The notes under the pieces were generated by a model. That model searched no databases. It saw only the letters and a list, made by a program, of their open reading frames with translations, and was not told the origin of the DNA. From Elusimicrobiota bacterium (GTDB lineage Bacteria; Elusimicrobiota; Elusimicrobia; UBA1565; UBA9628), in contig JACRDS010000035.1 of NCBI GenBank assembly GCA_016212825.1, positions 1 to 32,235 on the forward strand: a stretch of DNA of 32,235 bases, read 5' to 3'. The position numbers were made by a program, and so were the translations under genes. Below are positions 22,796 to 30,189 of the stretch, piece after piece (within the stretch, counting starts at the first letter, position 1; each line of letters begins with the position of its first letter).

Positions 22796-23923
22796 CTAGA
22801 ACCGGTTGAGGCGGAAGCGGTGGAGGTTGAGGTCCGACTTGCCGCCCACCATGAGCTGGGCCATGGCCTGGCCCAGGAGCGGCGCGAACTTGAAGCCGTG
22901 GCCCGAGAAGCCCGTCATCACGAAGCCGTTGGAGACGTCGGGCAGCCGGTCCATGATGAAGTCGCCGTCCTTGGTGCTGGTGTAGTAGCAGACGTGCCCT
23001 TCGTATTCCGTGAAGCCGGCCAGTTCCGGGACGAAGCGCTTGAAGAAGCTCCGGACCTTGCGCTCGAACTGCGGCGTGGTCTCCCGGTCGTCCACGTCCC
23101 CCGGCTTGCCGGGAGGGCCCTTGCGGCTCTCCGCGATCTTCATGAAGCCGTGGATGTGCATGGGCAGGCCGTAGAAGCCCTGGCTAGCTACGGAGAAGGG
23201 GGGGAAATGCTCCTGTCGGTAGCGCCCCCGGTTGAAAGGCGGACGCAGGTAGAGCTGGTGCTGGCGGGTCACCTGGATCGGCAGGCGGTAGCCCTTGAGC
23301 AGCTCCGGGGCCCAGGCGCCCGGCGCGAAGAGGAAGCTCCCCGCCTCGTGGATCCGGCCGGCCGAATCCTTCACGGCCTTGATGGCCCCTTGGGCCTTGA
23401 CCAGAGAGACGACCTGGGTGTGGGTGCGCACCTTGGCGCCCCGGCGCTGGGCCAGGCCCAGGATGGAGGAGACCGCGCGCATGGCCCAGATCATGCCTCC
23501 GTCCTTGTGCAGCAGGCCATAGCGGAAGGCCCGTGAGTTCATCATCGGGTAGTGGCGGCGGATGTCCTCCTTCTGCAGGACCTGGCAGGGGATGCGGTGC
23601 TCCTTGAGGACCTGGAGGCAGTGCTCCTCGTAGCCGTGGGCCTGCACCGCCAGGTCCAGGAAGCCGTGCTGGACCAGGAACTTGTCCGAACTCTGCGTGC
23701 AGAGGTCGAGCCACAGCGGCAGGGCTTTGGCCGCCATCTCGGTGTAAAAGGCGTCTTTCCCATAAGTCATGCGGAAGGTGCGCAGTTGGTCGCCCGAGGC
23801 CGCCTGCCGGTTCGGGACTTCGCCGCGGTCGAGGAGGGTGACCTGCCGGCCCAGACGGGCCAAGGACAAGGCCGCGCTGGCGCCCATGATCCCGCCGCCC
23901 ACGACTATGACGCTGTTCTTCAT
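22796..23923 (-). CDS. FAD-dependent oxidoreductase, sarcosine-oxidase-like (DAO family)
   Basis: The 375-residue product has an N-terminal Rossmann GGGIMG (9-14) with the ADP-binding acidic residue LLDRGE and the C-terminal FAD motif TGFSGHGFKFAPLLG. The motif HVCYYT puts a cysteine at residue 312, where monomeric sarcosine oxidase attaches its flavin covalently (C315 in that enzyme). Such enzymes oxidise secondary amines such as sarcosine or N-methyl-amino acids and make hydrogen peroxide. Substrate is not shown by sequence. Its start overlaps the end of the YacP-like gene by four bases and ccdA starts after four bases. The nearby diiron protein could deal with peroxide. Confidence 0.9.
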   Translation of the reverse strand: MKNSVIVVGGGIMGASAALSLARLGRQVTLLDRGEVPNRQAASGDQLRTFRMTYGKDAFYTEMAAKALPLWLDLCTQSSDKFLVQHGFLDLAVQAHGYEEHCLQVLKEHRIPCQVLQKEDIRRHYPMMNSRAFRYGLLHKDGGMIWAMRAVSSILGLAQRRGAKVRTHTQVVSLVKAQGAIKAVKDSAGRIHEAGSFLFAPGAWAPELLKGYRLPIQVTRQHQLYLRPPFNRGRYRQEHFPPFSVASQGFYGLPMHIHGFMKIAESRKGPPGKPGDVDDRETTPQFERKVRSFFKRFVPELAGFTEYEGHVCYYTSTKDGDFIMDRLPDVSNGFVMTGFSGHGFKFAPLLGQAMAQLMVGGKSDLNLHRFRLNRF

Positions 23924-24354
23924 CCCTTGCCCGTGAACCTTCTCTCGATGCTGCCCAGCACCCGTTCCAGCCTTTCCCCGGGCCGGACCGTCAGCCAGCG
24001 GCCGCCTTCTTCCCGCGCGCGGCGGCCCAGCTCTCCGTCCGCCGTCACCACCGTCACGCGGCCTTCATGTCCGAACGAACCGGCGCGCACCCGGTCCAGG
24101 ATGAGCGTGTCCGCCGGCTCGTCCCAAGCGAAGCGCACGCTCAAGCCCGCGCCCCGCGGCAGGCGCTTCCAGGTCCGCCCCTGCCCATCGAAGAAGATCT
24201 CGAACTCCGCCCGCCCCGCGAGCCTGCGGCCCAGGACCGCGAAGGACTCGACCAAGGTGACGCAGTCGCTCTCCTCCTGCTCCCGGAACTCGACGCCGCC
24301 GTAGCCCCAGAGGACCCGGACCACGTTGGTCCCGTCGACGCAGTAGAGCCGCAC
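23920..24354 (-). CDS. YacP-like NYN-domain nuclease
   Basis: The 144-residue product starts at GTG 24354 (CDGTNVVRVL) and has the PIN-like NYN fold with acidic positions D7, D56 (FFDGQ), D82 (DEPADTLILDRV) and D106 (VVTADGELGRRA). The YacP/Rae1 family are metal-dependent RNA endonucleases; in Bacillus subtilis Rae1 works on the ribosome A site. It is first in the minus-strand cluster and overlaps the flavoenzyme start as ATGA. There is no Shine-Dalgarno; a TAAACT box lies eight bases from the GTG, compatible with an almost leaderless message. Family confident, target unknown. Confidence 0.87.
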   Translation of the reverse strand: MRLYCVDGTNVVRVLWGYGGVEFREQEESDCVTLVESFAVLGRRLAGRAEFEIFFDGQGRTWKRLPRGAGLSVRFAWDEPADTLILDRVRAGSFGHEGRVTVVTADGELGRRAREEGGRWLTVRPGERLERVLGSIERRFTGKG

Positions 24355-24362
24355 CTGAGATT

Positions 24363-24368
24363 AGTTTA
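24363..24368 (-). promoter_or_regulatory. TAAACT -10-like box before the YacP-like gene
   Basis: On the minus strand the AT-rich island at about 24360-24385 holds TAAACT, which fits TANNNT, ending eight bases from the GTG start. TATATT lies 9 bases further upstream as an alternative -10 (ends 17 bases before the GTG). No good -35 is seen. With no ribosome binding site, an almost leaderless start is possible. Low confidence. Confidence 0.3.
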
Positions 24369-24431
24369 GCAAATATAGATTGTTGAGACGGGCTGGGCGG
24401 ATCGGAGCGGGGTTATCTCTGATGCGACTCG

Positions 24432-24470
24432 CCGGGCCTTGCCGGGCCGATCACGGAAGCAAAGGCCCGG
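24432..24470. repeat. Inverted repeat next to the kinase promoter
   Basis: CCGGGCCTT (24432-24440) and AAGGCCCGG (24462-24470) are perfect 9-base inverted arms with 21 bases between. A second GCCGGGCC (24441-24448) makes a direct repeat with a 10-base period, one helical turn. The right arm ends four bases before the -35. It could be an operator, or a chance feature of GC-rich DNA. Confidence 0.4.
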
Positions 24471-24474
24471 GCCC

Positions 24475-24503
24475 TTGACACGGACTCCGGGGCTCTCTAC
24501 ACT
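24475..24503 (+). promoter_or_regulatory. Sigma70-type promoter of the kinase gene
   Basis: TTGACA (24475-24480) and TACACT (24498-24503) are separated by exactly 17 bases. The -35 is perfect and the -10 matches four of six. Transcription would start near 24510, and GGAG (24515-24518) with a 5-base spacer precedes ATG 24524. It is the best promoter in the window. Confidence 0.65.
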
Positions 24504-24523
24504 TTAATCAGATCGGAGCCCCC

Positions 24524-26803
24524 ATGCCCCCGCGCGCGGCCCTCGCGGCCGCAGCCGTGCTGATGGTCTTGTCGGCCGCGGCCGCGGATCCGCCGCAGGG
24601 TCCCTCACGGGTGCTGCCCTCCGTGGTCGACCGCAGCGCCGACAACCACGCCACCATCAGGGGCCTGCGCGTCATGGCCCAGAGCCTGCCCGACAGCTCC
24701 GCCAAGCAGCAGGTCCTCCCCCTCCTGACGCGCATCGACGAGGGGGCCGCGCGCCTGCCCCCGTCGAAGCGCGAGACCTTCGTCTCGGAGAGCCTGGGCG
24801 AGCTCACCATCCTGGCCGGACGGCTCTCCCCCGAGGCCGTGCCGAAGGAGGTCCTCAAGCAGGTCCAGAACGGCGCCGCCTACCTCAACAACCGCGCCAA
24901 CCGCTGGGAGGAGTCCGTCCGGCTTTCCGAGCAGGTGCTCGGCATCGACCCGCAGAACCGCGACGCCCTCCTCAACCGCGCCAACGCCGCCTACGGGCTC
25001 AAGAACTTCCAGAACTCCTACGACGACGCCGACCGCGCGGTCAAGCTCGACCCCAACGACCCGGACGGCTACACGGCCCGCGCCCTGGCGTCCTACGGAC
25101 TGGCCGAGTACTTGCAGGCCATGGAGGACGCGCGCCGGGCCCTGGCCATGAACCCCAACGACCGGACCGCCCACGCCCTCATGCGCCTGGCCGAGGGCCG
25201 CGTCCCGCCGACCACCGTGCACGACGTCAGGAGCCGCCTCGAGGTCGAGGTGCAGCGCGAGTACCACGGCATGGTGACCCAGCTCAACGAGGTCGAGTCG
25301 CGCCGCCAGGAGCCGGTCGCCTCCCCCTCGCCGCCCAACGTCAGCCGCCTCCTGCGCGGCGCCGCCGACCGCATCGCGCTCAAAGACTACTACGGCGCGG
25401 TGGCCGCCGCGGACAAGGCGCTGGCCGAGGACCCCAACAACGCCGCGGCCTACTACTACCGCGCCGCGGCCTACAACCTCATCGGGCAGTACGAGAACGC
25501 GGTGGCCAACGCCAGCCACGCCCTGAGCATCAACCCCACCGAGACCGCGGCGCGCGACGCCCGCTCCTTCGCCTACAACCACATGGGCCGCTTCAACGAC
25601 GCCCTGGCCGACGCCAACCACTCCCTCGAGCTCAACCCCCGCAACCCCTACGCATTCGCCAACCGGGGCTTCGCGCACGAGCGCATGGGGGACCTGGAGG
25701 CCATGCTGGCCGACCTCAAGAAGGCCTCGGAGCTCAACCCCCAGTTCGAGCCGGTCTACCATGACGCGGCCGCCGCCTACGGCGTGGAGATCAAGCCCCT
25801 GGCCCGACGCCCCGAGCCGCCCGCAGCCCCGGTCCTCACGCCGCGCCGCAAGCAGTTCTTCTCCATCCTGCTGAGCTCTCTGGCGGGGGGGCTCCTCATC
25901 GCCTTCGGGCTCCTGCACATCTTCGGCCCGCGCCTGGCGCGCAGGTCGCGCGCCCCGTCGGCCATCAACCAGTCCTACGACATCGGCAAGCCCCTGGGGC
26001 AGGGCGGCATGGGCGTCGTCTACGAGGCCGTGGACCGGGCCCTGGGCCGGAAGGTGGCCATCAAGATGCTCCTCGATGAGTTCCAGATCGACGCCGGGGC
26101 CAAGAAGCTCCTCCTCGACGAAGCGCGCACGGTTGCGGCCCTGCACCACCCCAACATCGTGGACATCCACTCCATCGTCGCGGACGACCGGGGGCTCTAC
26201 CTGGTCTTCGAGTTCCTCTCCGGCCGCACGGTGGACCAACTGGTGGCGGCGAAGGGGCGCCTCTCCCTGGAGGAGGCCCGGGCCCTGCTCAAGCCGGTCT
26301 GCGCGGCCCTAGACTTCGCGCACCGCCGCGGCGTGGTGCACCGGGACCTCAAGCCCTCCAACATCATGATGACGGAGCAGGGCATCGTCAAGGTGATGGA
26401 TTTCGGCATCTCCCGCCGCGTCAAGGACACCCGGCAGACGCTCTCCGGCAGGCGCCGCGGCTACGAAGTCACCCAGACCGTGGCCGGGACCCCCTACTAT
26501 ATGGCGCCCGAGCAGGAGGACGGCATCGTGCGGCCGGAGGCCGACATCTACTCCCTTGGGACCTGCCTCTACGAGATGACCACGGGGCGCCGCCCCTATC
26601 CGCCCCCGGCCAGCCGCACCCAGAAGACGGCCGCCGACTACATCAAGCCCTCGGCCCTGGAGCCTTCCCTGCCGCGCTCCTTCGACGTGCTCATCGACGG
26701 CGCCCTGCACCCGGACCCCGAGAGGCGCATCCGCACGGCCGGGGACTTCTGGGCCCTGCTGGAGGTGGTCCGGCCCAACGACGCGGGCATAGCCCCCTCC
26801 TGA
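24524..26803 (+). CDS. Ser/Thr protein kinase with extracytoplasmic TPR sensor
   Basis: The 759-residue product starts with a signal sequence (4-21) and TPR helices (about 115-215 and 275-420; at least six 34-residue units such as ANAAYGLKNFQNSYDDADRA). A membrane span at 444-467 is followed by RLARRSR and a complete Hanks-type kinase (485-750): GQGGMG (492-497), K514, E533, HRDLKPSN with D608, DFG at 626-628, APEQ, and D674. The positive residues after the span put the kinase inside and the TPRs outside. Hanks kinases usually have the catalytic domain first; here the order is reversed. It has its own promoter and no linked phosphatase gene. Activity very likely; ligand unknown. Confidence 0.92.
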   Translation: MPPRAALAAAAVLMVLSAAAADPPQGPSRVLPSVVDRSADNHATIRGLRVMAQSLPDSSAKQQVLPLLTRIDEGAARLPPSKRETFVSESLGELTILAGRLSPEAVPKEVLKQVQNGAAYLNNRANRWEESVRLSEQVLGIDPQNRDALLNRANAAYGLKNFQNSYDDADRAVKLDPNDPDGYTARALASYGLAEYLQAMEDARRALAMNPNDRTAHALMRLAEGRVPPTTVHDVRSRLEVEVQREYHGMVTQLNEVESRRQEPVASPSPPNVSRLLRGAADRIALKDYYGAVAAADKALAEDPNNAAAYYYRAAAYNLIGQYENAVANASHALSINPTETAARDARSFAYNHMGRFNDALADANHSLELNPRNPYAFANRGFAHERMGDLEAMLADLKKASELNPQFEPVYHDAAAAYGVEIKPLARRPEPPAAPVLTPRRKQFFSILLSSLAGGLLIAFGLLHIFGPRLARRSRAPSAINQSYDIGKPLGQGGMGVVYEAVDRALGRKVAIKMLLDEFQIDAGAKKLLLDEARTVAALHHPNIVDIHSIVADDRGLYLVFEFLSGRTVDQLVAAKGRLSLEEARALLKPVCAALDFAHRRGVVHRDLKPSNIMMTEQGIVKVMDFGISRRVKDTRQTLSGRRRGYEVTQTVAGTPYYMAPEQEDGIVRPEADIYSLGTCLYEMTTGRRPYPPPASRTQKTAADYIKPSALEPSLPRSFDVLIDGALHPDPERRIRTAGDFWALLEVVRPNDAGIAPS

Positions 26804-26808
26804 TTTCG

Positions 26809-26814
26809 TAGAAT
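26809..26814 (+). promoter_or_regulatory. -10 box six bases before an ATG, leaderless start
   Basis: TAGAAT ends exactly six bases before ATG 26821, so transcription would start at or near the A of the start codon. There is no Shine-Dalgarno in the gap (CTGCGC). No good -35 is visible. This fits a leaderless message, as known in Deinococcus and Actinobacteria. Inferred from spacing. Confidence 0.42.
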
Positions 26815-26820
26815 CTGCGC

Positions 26821-27135
26821 ATGGCGAACTCGGGTTTGACCATCACACTCTCCCTGGTGGTGGCGGGCGGGGCCATCGGGGGGGGGTACTACCTCTCCCA
26901 GAGGCAGAAGACCGCCCGCCAGACCGGCTCCGCCGGAGTGGAACTGCCCTTGTCGCGCGTCTCCTCTTACTCCCTGGACGACTACTGCCGCAGCCGCGGC
27001 AAGACCTCGGCCGACTACCTGACGGCGCCGGTGCGCGGCTGTCCGCCCAAGGCCCCGCGCGAGGTCGTCGTCCTCATCGAGGCGGTGGTGGACTACCGCA
27101 ACTGCTCCGGCACGGCCCTGATCCCGAAGCAGTAG
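26821..27135 (+). CDS. Small single-span membrane protein of unknown function
   Basis: The 104-residue product has an N-terminal hydrophobic segment (about residues 6-25) followed by a polar region with three cysteines (C56, C74, C95) and a SYSLDDYCRSRG stretch. It would sit in the inner membrane with its tail outside or be weakly exported. No family is recognised. It follows the kinase after 17 bases and has no ribosome binding site, but a -10-like box lies six bases before its ATG. Real gene by codon pattern and typical start; function unknown. Its cysteines could pair in an oxidising space, but this is speculative. Confidence 0.68.
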   Translation: MANSGLTITLSLVVAGGAIGGGYYLSQRQKTARQTGSAGVELPLSRVSSYSLDDYCRSRGKTSADYLTAPVRGCPPKAPREVVVLIEAVVDYRNCSGTALIPKQ

Positions 27136-27138
27136 GGT

Positions 27139-27181
27139 GCCGGAAGGGGCCCCGGCGGCTAGGCCTTTCGACCCTTCCGGC
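27139..27181 (+). terminator. Long hairpin after the small membrane gene
   Basis: GCCGGAAGGG (27139-27148) and CCCTTCCGGC (27172-27181) form a perfect 10-bp stem around a 23-base loop that can fold further. It begins three bases after the stop at 27133-27135. No T run follows, so it would need Rho or act as a stability element. It may separate this gene from the next. Function inferred. Confidence 0.4.
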
Positions 27182-27197
27182 CGGGCGGCGCGCCGGC

Positions 27198-27203
27198 CAT
27201 AAT
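27198..27203 (+). promoter_or_regulatory. -10 box six bases before the second small gene
   Basis: CATAAT ends six bases before ATG 27210, the same spacing as in the gene upstream; TAATAT at 27200-27205 is an overlapping alternative. There is no ribosome binding site in the gap (ATCCCC). It fits a leaderless message. Weak -35 only (TTCCGG at 17 bases). Confidence 0.4.
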
Positions 27204-27209
27204 ATCCCC

Positions 27210-27575
27210 ATGAGCTGGGATTCGCCCCTGCCGACCAAGCTGTTCCTGGGCGCCGCGGTCGCGGTCCTCGTGGCGGGCTGGGCGGCCGTTTACCGGGACA
27301 CTCCCGTCCTCTCGGCTCCCCCCGCCGTCTCCGCCCGGGCCGCGAGCGAGTTGCGCGACGCCGTGGCCTCTCCCGCCCTGCCCATGGCCGGGGGCGGCTG
27401 GTTCCAGGCGGCCGCGTTGGGCCGCGCGGCGCGCATCCCTCCCCTCCTCAATCCCGCCAACCCGGGACTGCCGCCGCGCGCCACCAGCGGCCGCGCGGTC
27501 TTCACGGCCCGGCGCGTCATCGTGGACCGGGTCCGGCCCGGAGTGCCCGAGCCGGCGGTCGCCGCGGGCCGGTAG
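27210..27575 (+). CDS. Small membrane-anchored protein of unknown function
   Basis: The 121-residue product has one N-terminal hydrophobic span (about residues 9-27) and a Pro/Ala/Arg-rich exterior, including AARIPPLLNPANPG. It is not a known family. It has the same organisation as the gene upstream: short, one span, no ribosome binding site, a -10-like box six bases before the ATG. The GC-rich composition makes chance open frames common, so the promoter spacing and membrane start are the main support. It is followed by aconitase with its own -10-like box and Shine-Dalgarno. Function unknown. Confidence 0.58.
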   Translation: MSWDSPLPTKLFLGAAVAVLVAGWAAVYRDTPVLSAPPAVSARAASELRDAVASPALPMAGGGWFQAAALGRAARIPPLLNPANPGLPPRATSGRAVFTARRVIVDRVRPGVPEPAVAAGR

Positions 27576-27595
27576 CCGTTCCCGCCCAAATCAGT

Positions 27596-27601
27596 TATCA
27601 T
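27596..27601 (+). promoter_or_regulatory. -10-like box before the aconitase gene
   Basis: TATCAT lies 21 bases before the ATG at 27623, with an AGGAGG ribosome binding site between (spacer about 7). No -35 close to consensus was found at 16-18 bases. A start near 27608 is plausible. Low confidence. Confidence 0.32.
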
Positions 27602-27622
27602 CGTAGGGCAGGAGGCTCCCCC

Positions 27623-29539
27623 ATGAAAGGCACCATCACCGGCCGCATCATCGCCGAGCATCTGGTCGAGGGGACTCCCGGACCCGGCCGGGAGATCGGA
27701 CTGCGCATCGACCAGACCCTCACCCAGGATGCCACCGGCACGCTGGTCTACCTGGAGTTCGAGGCTCTGGGCCTGCCCCGCGTCAAGGTCGACCTGGCGG
27801 TCAGCTACATCGACCACAACATCATCCAGACCGACTCGCGCAATTTCGACGACCACCGCTTCCTGCAGTCCTGCGCCTCCAAGTTCGGCGTCATTCTCTC
27901 CCCGGCCGGCAACGGCGTCTCGCACCACGTGCACCGTCAGCGTTTCGGCGTCCCCGGCAAGACTTTGCTGGGGTCGGACAGCCACACCACGACCGGCGGC
28001 TGCCTGGGCATGCTCGCCATGGGCGCGGGCGGCGTGGAAGTGGCCCTGGCCATGGCCGGCCGGCCCTATCATCTCCGCACTCCTAAGCTCTGGGGCGTGC
28101 GCCTGACCGGCAAGCTCCAGCCCTTCGTCTCCGGAAAGGACCTCATCCTGGAACTGCTGCGGCGCCACACCTGCAAGGCCGGCATCGGCAAGGTCCTGGA
28201 GTTCTTCGGACCGGGGGTGGCCGTCCTGGACATGGCGGACCGCGGGGCGGTGTCCAACATGGCCGTGGACATGGGCTTCACCGCCGGGCTCTTCCCCTCC
28301 GACGCGGTGACGCGGGAGTACCTGGCGCGCAACGGCCGGGCGGGAGACTTCCGGGAGTTGCTCACCGGCCCCGACCCGAGCTATGACGAGGTCACGGAGC
28401 TCGACCTCGGCGCTATCGAGCCGATGGTGGCCTGCCCCAGCAACCCCGACAACGTCAAGCCGGCCCGCGAGCTCTCCTCCGTGCCGGTCCAGCAGGTGCT
28501 CATCGGCTCCTCGGCCAACGGCAGCTACAAGGATTTCATGGTCGCGGCCAAGATGTTGGAGGGGAAGGTCAAGCATACCTCCGTGGACTTGCAGATAAAC
28601 CCGGGCAGCCGCCAGACCCTGGAGAACGTCATGGCCATGGGCGGTCTCAAGGCTTTCGTGGAGGCGGGCGCGCGCATCTGCGAGGCAGGCTGTCTGGGCT
28701 GCATCGGCATGGGCCAGGCGCCGGGCACCGGGGTCAACTCCCTGCGCACCTTCCCGCGCAACTTCAAGGGCCGCAGCGGCACCAAGGACGACCAGGTCTA
28801 CCTGTGCTCGCCCGAGACCGCGGCCGCTTCGGCCTTGACCGGCCGCATCACGGACCCCCGCGCGCACGGGGCCTACCCCAAGATCGATTATCCCAAGACA
28901 TATGCCTTCAGACCCGGCTGGTTCATCCCGCCGGCGGCCGCGGGGACAGCGGTGGAGATCGTGCGCGGGCCCAACATCAAGCCTTTGCCCGAGATGCCGC
29001 CTTTGCCGGAGTCGCTGGAAGGAGAGGTGCTCCTCAAAGTCGGCGACAACATCAGCACGGACATCATCATGCCCGCGGGCGCGAAGGTCCTTCCCTTGCG
29101 CAGCAACATCCCGGCCATCAGCGAGTTCGTCTTCGCCCAGGTCGAGGAAGGCTTCTCCAAGCGCGCCCTGGCCGGGGGCGGGGGCTTTATCGTGGGCGGG
29201 GAGAACTACGGGCAGGGCTCCTCGCGCGAGCACGCCGCCCTGGCGCCGCGCTATCTGGGCGTCAAGGCCAAGCTGGCCAAGAGCTTCGCGCGCATCCATC
29301 ACGCCAACCTCATCAACTTCGGCATCGTGCCCCTGACCTTCGCCGACCCGGCGGACTACGACCGCGTCGCCGCGGGCCAGGCCCTCGAGATCCCCGGCAT
29401 CCGCGCGGCCCTGCAGAAAGGGGAGAAACAGGTCGAGGTCCAGGCGGGGACTCTGCGCATCAAAGCCCGGCTCGAGGTCACGTCCCGCGAGCGCGACATC
29501 CTGCTCGCCGGCGGCGCGCTCAACCTCGCCAAGGCATGA
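27623..29539 (+). CDS. acn: Aconitate hydratase, single-chain Aquifex type
   Basis: The 638-residue product belongs to the aconitase superfamily and fits the shorter Aquifex-type class in length. The catalytic domain has VSYIDHN-like DHN (64-66), SDSHTTTGG (118-126), CPSNPDNV (271-278) and the CxxC C357/C360 in EAGCLGCIGMG. The swivel domain follows with GDNISTDIIMPAG and the active-site GSSREHAAL (532-540). It interconverts citrate and isocitrate in the TCA cycle. The usual third iron-sulfur ligand, the Cys of GSCTN, is S297 (GSSANG); an extra C353 lies four residues before C357. A homoaconitase or isopropylmalate-type substrate is possible but the chain length argues for aconitase. gph overlaps the stop. 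Confidence 0.85.
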   Translation: MKGTITGRIIAEHLVEGTPGPGREIGLRIDQTLTQDATGTLVYLEFEALGLPRVKVDLAVSYIDHNIIQTDSRNFDDHRFLQSCASKFGVILSPAGNGVSHHVHRQRFGVPGKTLLGSDSHTTTGGCLGMLAMGAGGVEVALAMAGRPYHLRTPKLWGVRLTGKLQPFVSGKDLILELLRRHTCKAGIGKVLEFFGPGVAVLDMADRGAVSNMAVDMGFTAGLFPSDAVTREYLARNGRAGDFRELLTGPDPSYDEVTELDLGAIEPMVACPSNPDNVKPARELSSVPVQQVLIGSSANGSYKDFMVAAKMLEGKVKHTSVDLQINPGSRQTLENVMAMGGLKAFVEAGARICEAGCLGCIGMGQAPGTGVNSLRTFPRNFKGRSGTKDDQVYLCSPETAAASALTGRITDPRAHGAYPKIDYPKTYAFRPGWFIPPAAAGTAVEIVRGPNIKPLPEMPPLPESLEGEVLLKVGDNISTDIIMPAGAKVLPLRSNIPAISEFVFAQVEEGFSKRALAGGGGFIVGGENYGQGSSREHAALAPRYLGVKAKLAKSFARIHHANLINFGIVPLTFADPADYDRVAAGQALEIPGIRAALQKGEKQVEVQAGTLRIKARLEVTSRERDILLAGGALNLAKA

Positions 29540-30183
29540 TGAAAGCAGTCCTCTTCGACCTGGACGGGACCCTGCTCGACACGCTGGTGGACATCGCGAG
29601 CTGCGTCAACCTCATCCGGGCGGAGCTAGACCTGCCGCCCCATCCCAAGGACGCCTACAAGCACTTCGTGGGCGACGGCCTCAGGGAGCTCCTGGTGCGG
29701 GCCTTCCCGGCCCGGGTCCTGCGCGGCCCGGGGCTGCGGGCCCGGGCGCGGCGTTTCGAGGAGCTCTATGAGGAGCACGCCATGGACGAGACGCGTCCGT
29801 ATCCGGGCGTGGCCCGGATGCTCGACGGCGTGGTCCGGCGGGGCCTGCCCATGGCCGTGGTCTCCAACAAGCCCCAGCGCTTCACCGAGGCCTGCGTGGA
29901 CAAGCTCCTGCCGCGCTGGCGCTTCGCCGTGGTGCGCGGGGAGCGGCCCCAGGTGCCGCTCAAGCCGGACCCGACCGCGCCCCTGGCCGCGGCCCGGGCC
30001 ATGAAGACCGCGCCCCGCGACATGCTCTACCTGGGCGACACCAGCGTGGACATGAGGGCCGCGCGCAACGCGGGGATGTTCGCGGTGGGGGCCTTGTGGG
30101 GCTTCCGGGGCGAGGCGGAACTCCGCGCCAGCGGGGCCCAGGCTCTCATCCGCCGGCCCGGCGAGCTGCTGGCGCGGCTATAA
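29536..30183 (+). CDS. gph: HAD phosphatase, phosphoglycolate-phosphatase-like
   Basis: The 215-residue product has the HAD motifs: FDLDGTLLDT with D8 and D10 (nucleophile and acid), VVSNKP for motif II, LKPDP with the motif III lysine, and LGDTSVDMRAARNAGM as motif IV. The cap is the helical C1 type. Phosphoglycolate phosphatase clears 2-phosphoglycolate from DNA repair and oxidation, but related enzymes use other phosphates. Two consecutive ATGs (29536 and 29539) are possible; the first overlaps the aconitase stop by four bases. It meets the minus-strand SGNH gene tail to tail with a 6-base overlap. Family certain, substrate not. Confidence 0.88.
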   Translation: MMKAVLFDLDGTLLDTLVDIASCVNLIRAELDLPPHPKDAYKHFVGDGLRELLVRAFPARVLRGPGLRARARRFEELYEEHAMDETRPYPGVARMLDGVVRRGLPMAVVSNKPQRFTEACVDKLLPRWRFAVVRGERPQVPLKPDPTAPLAAARAMKTAPRDMLYLGDTSVDMRAARNAGMFAVGALWGFRGEAELRASGAQALIRRPGELLARL

Positions 30184-30189
30184 GCCGCG
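30173..30189. terminator. Hairpin across two overlapping stop codons
   Basis: CGCGGCT (30173-30179) and AGCCGCG (30183-30189) form a 7-bp stem with an ATA loop. The stop of gph (TAA, 30181-30183) and, on the other strand, the stop of the SGNH gene (30178-30180) both lie in it. The hairpin is equal on both strands, as expected for a bidirectional transcription end, but no T run is present. Confidence 0.4.

Larger units (their letters stand above)
24355..24523. other. Divergent intergenic region with repeats and two promoter candidates
   Basis: This 169-base gap separates the minus-strand cluster from the kinase gene. It holds an AT-rich island near the minus-strand start (24360-24385), a GC-rich middle with two direct copies of GCCGGGCC 10 bases apart (24431 and 24441), an inverted copy near 24464-24472, and the kinase promoter. 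No coding frame or terminator is visible. It is the longest gap in the window. Confidence 0.7.

Noticed and set aside
27290-29302. Minus-strand open frame of 670 codons opposite aconitase
   Set aside because: It is a shadow of a conserved metabolic gene; no motif or upstream site supports it.
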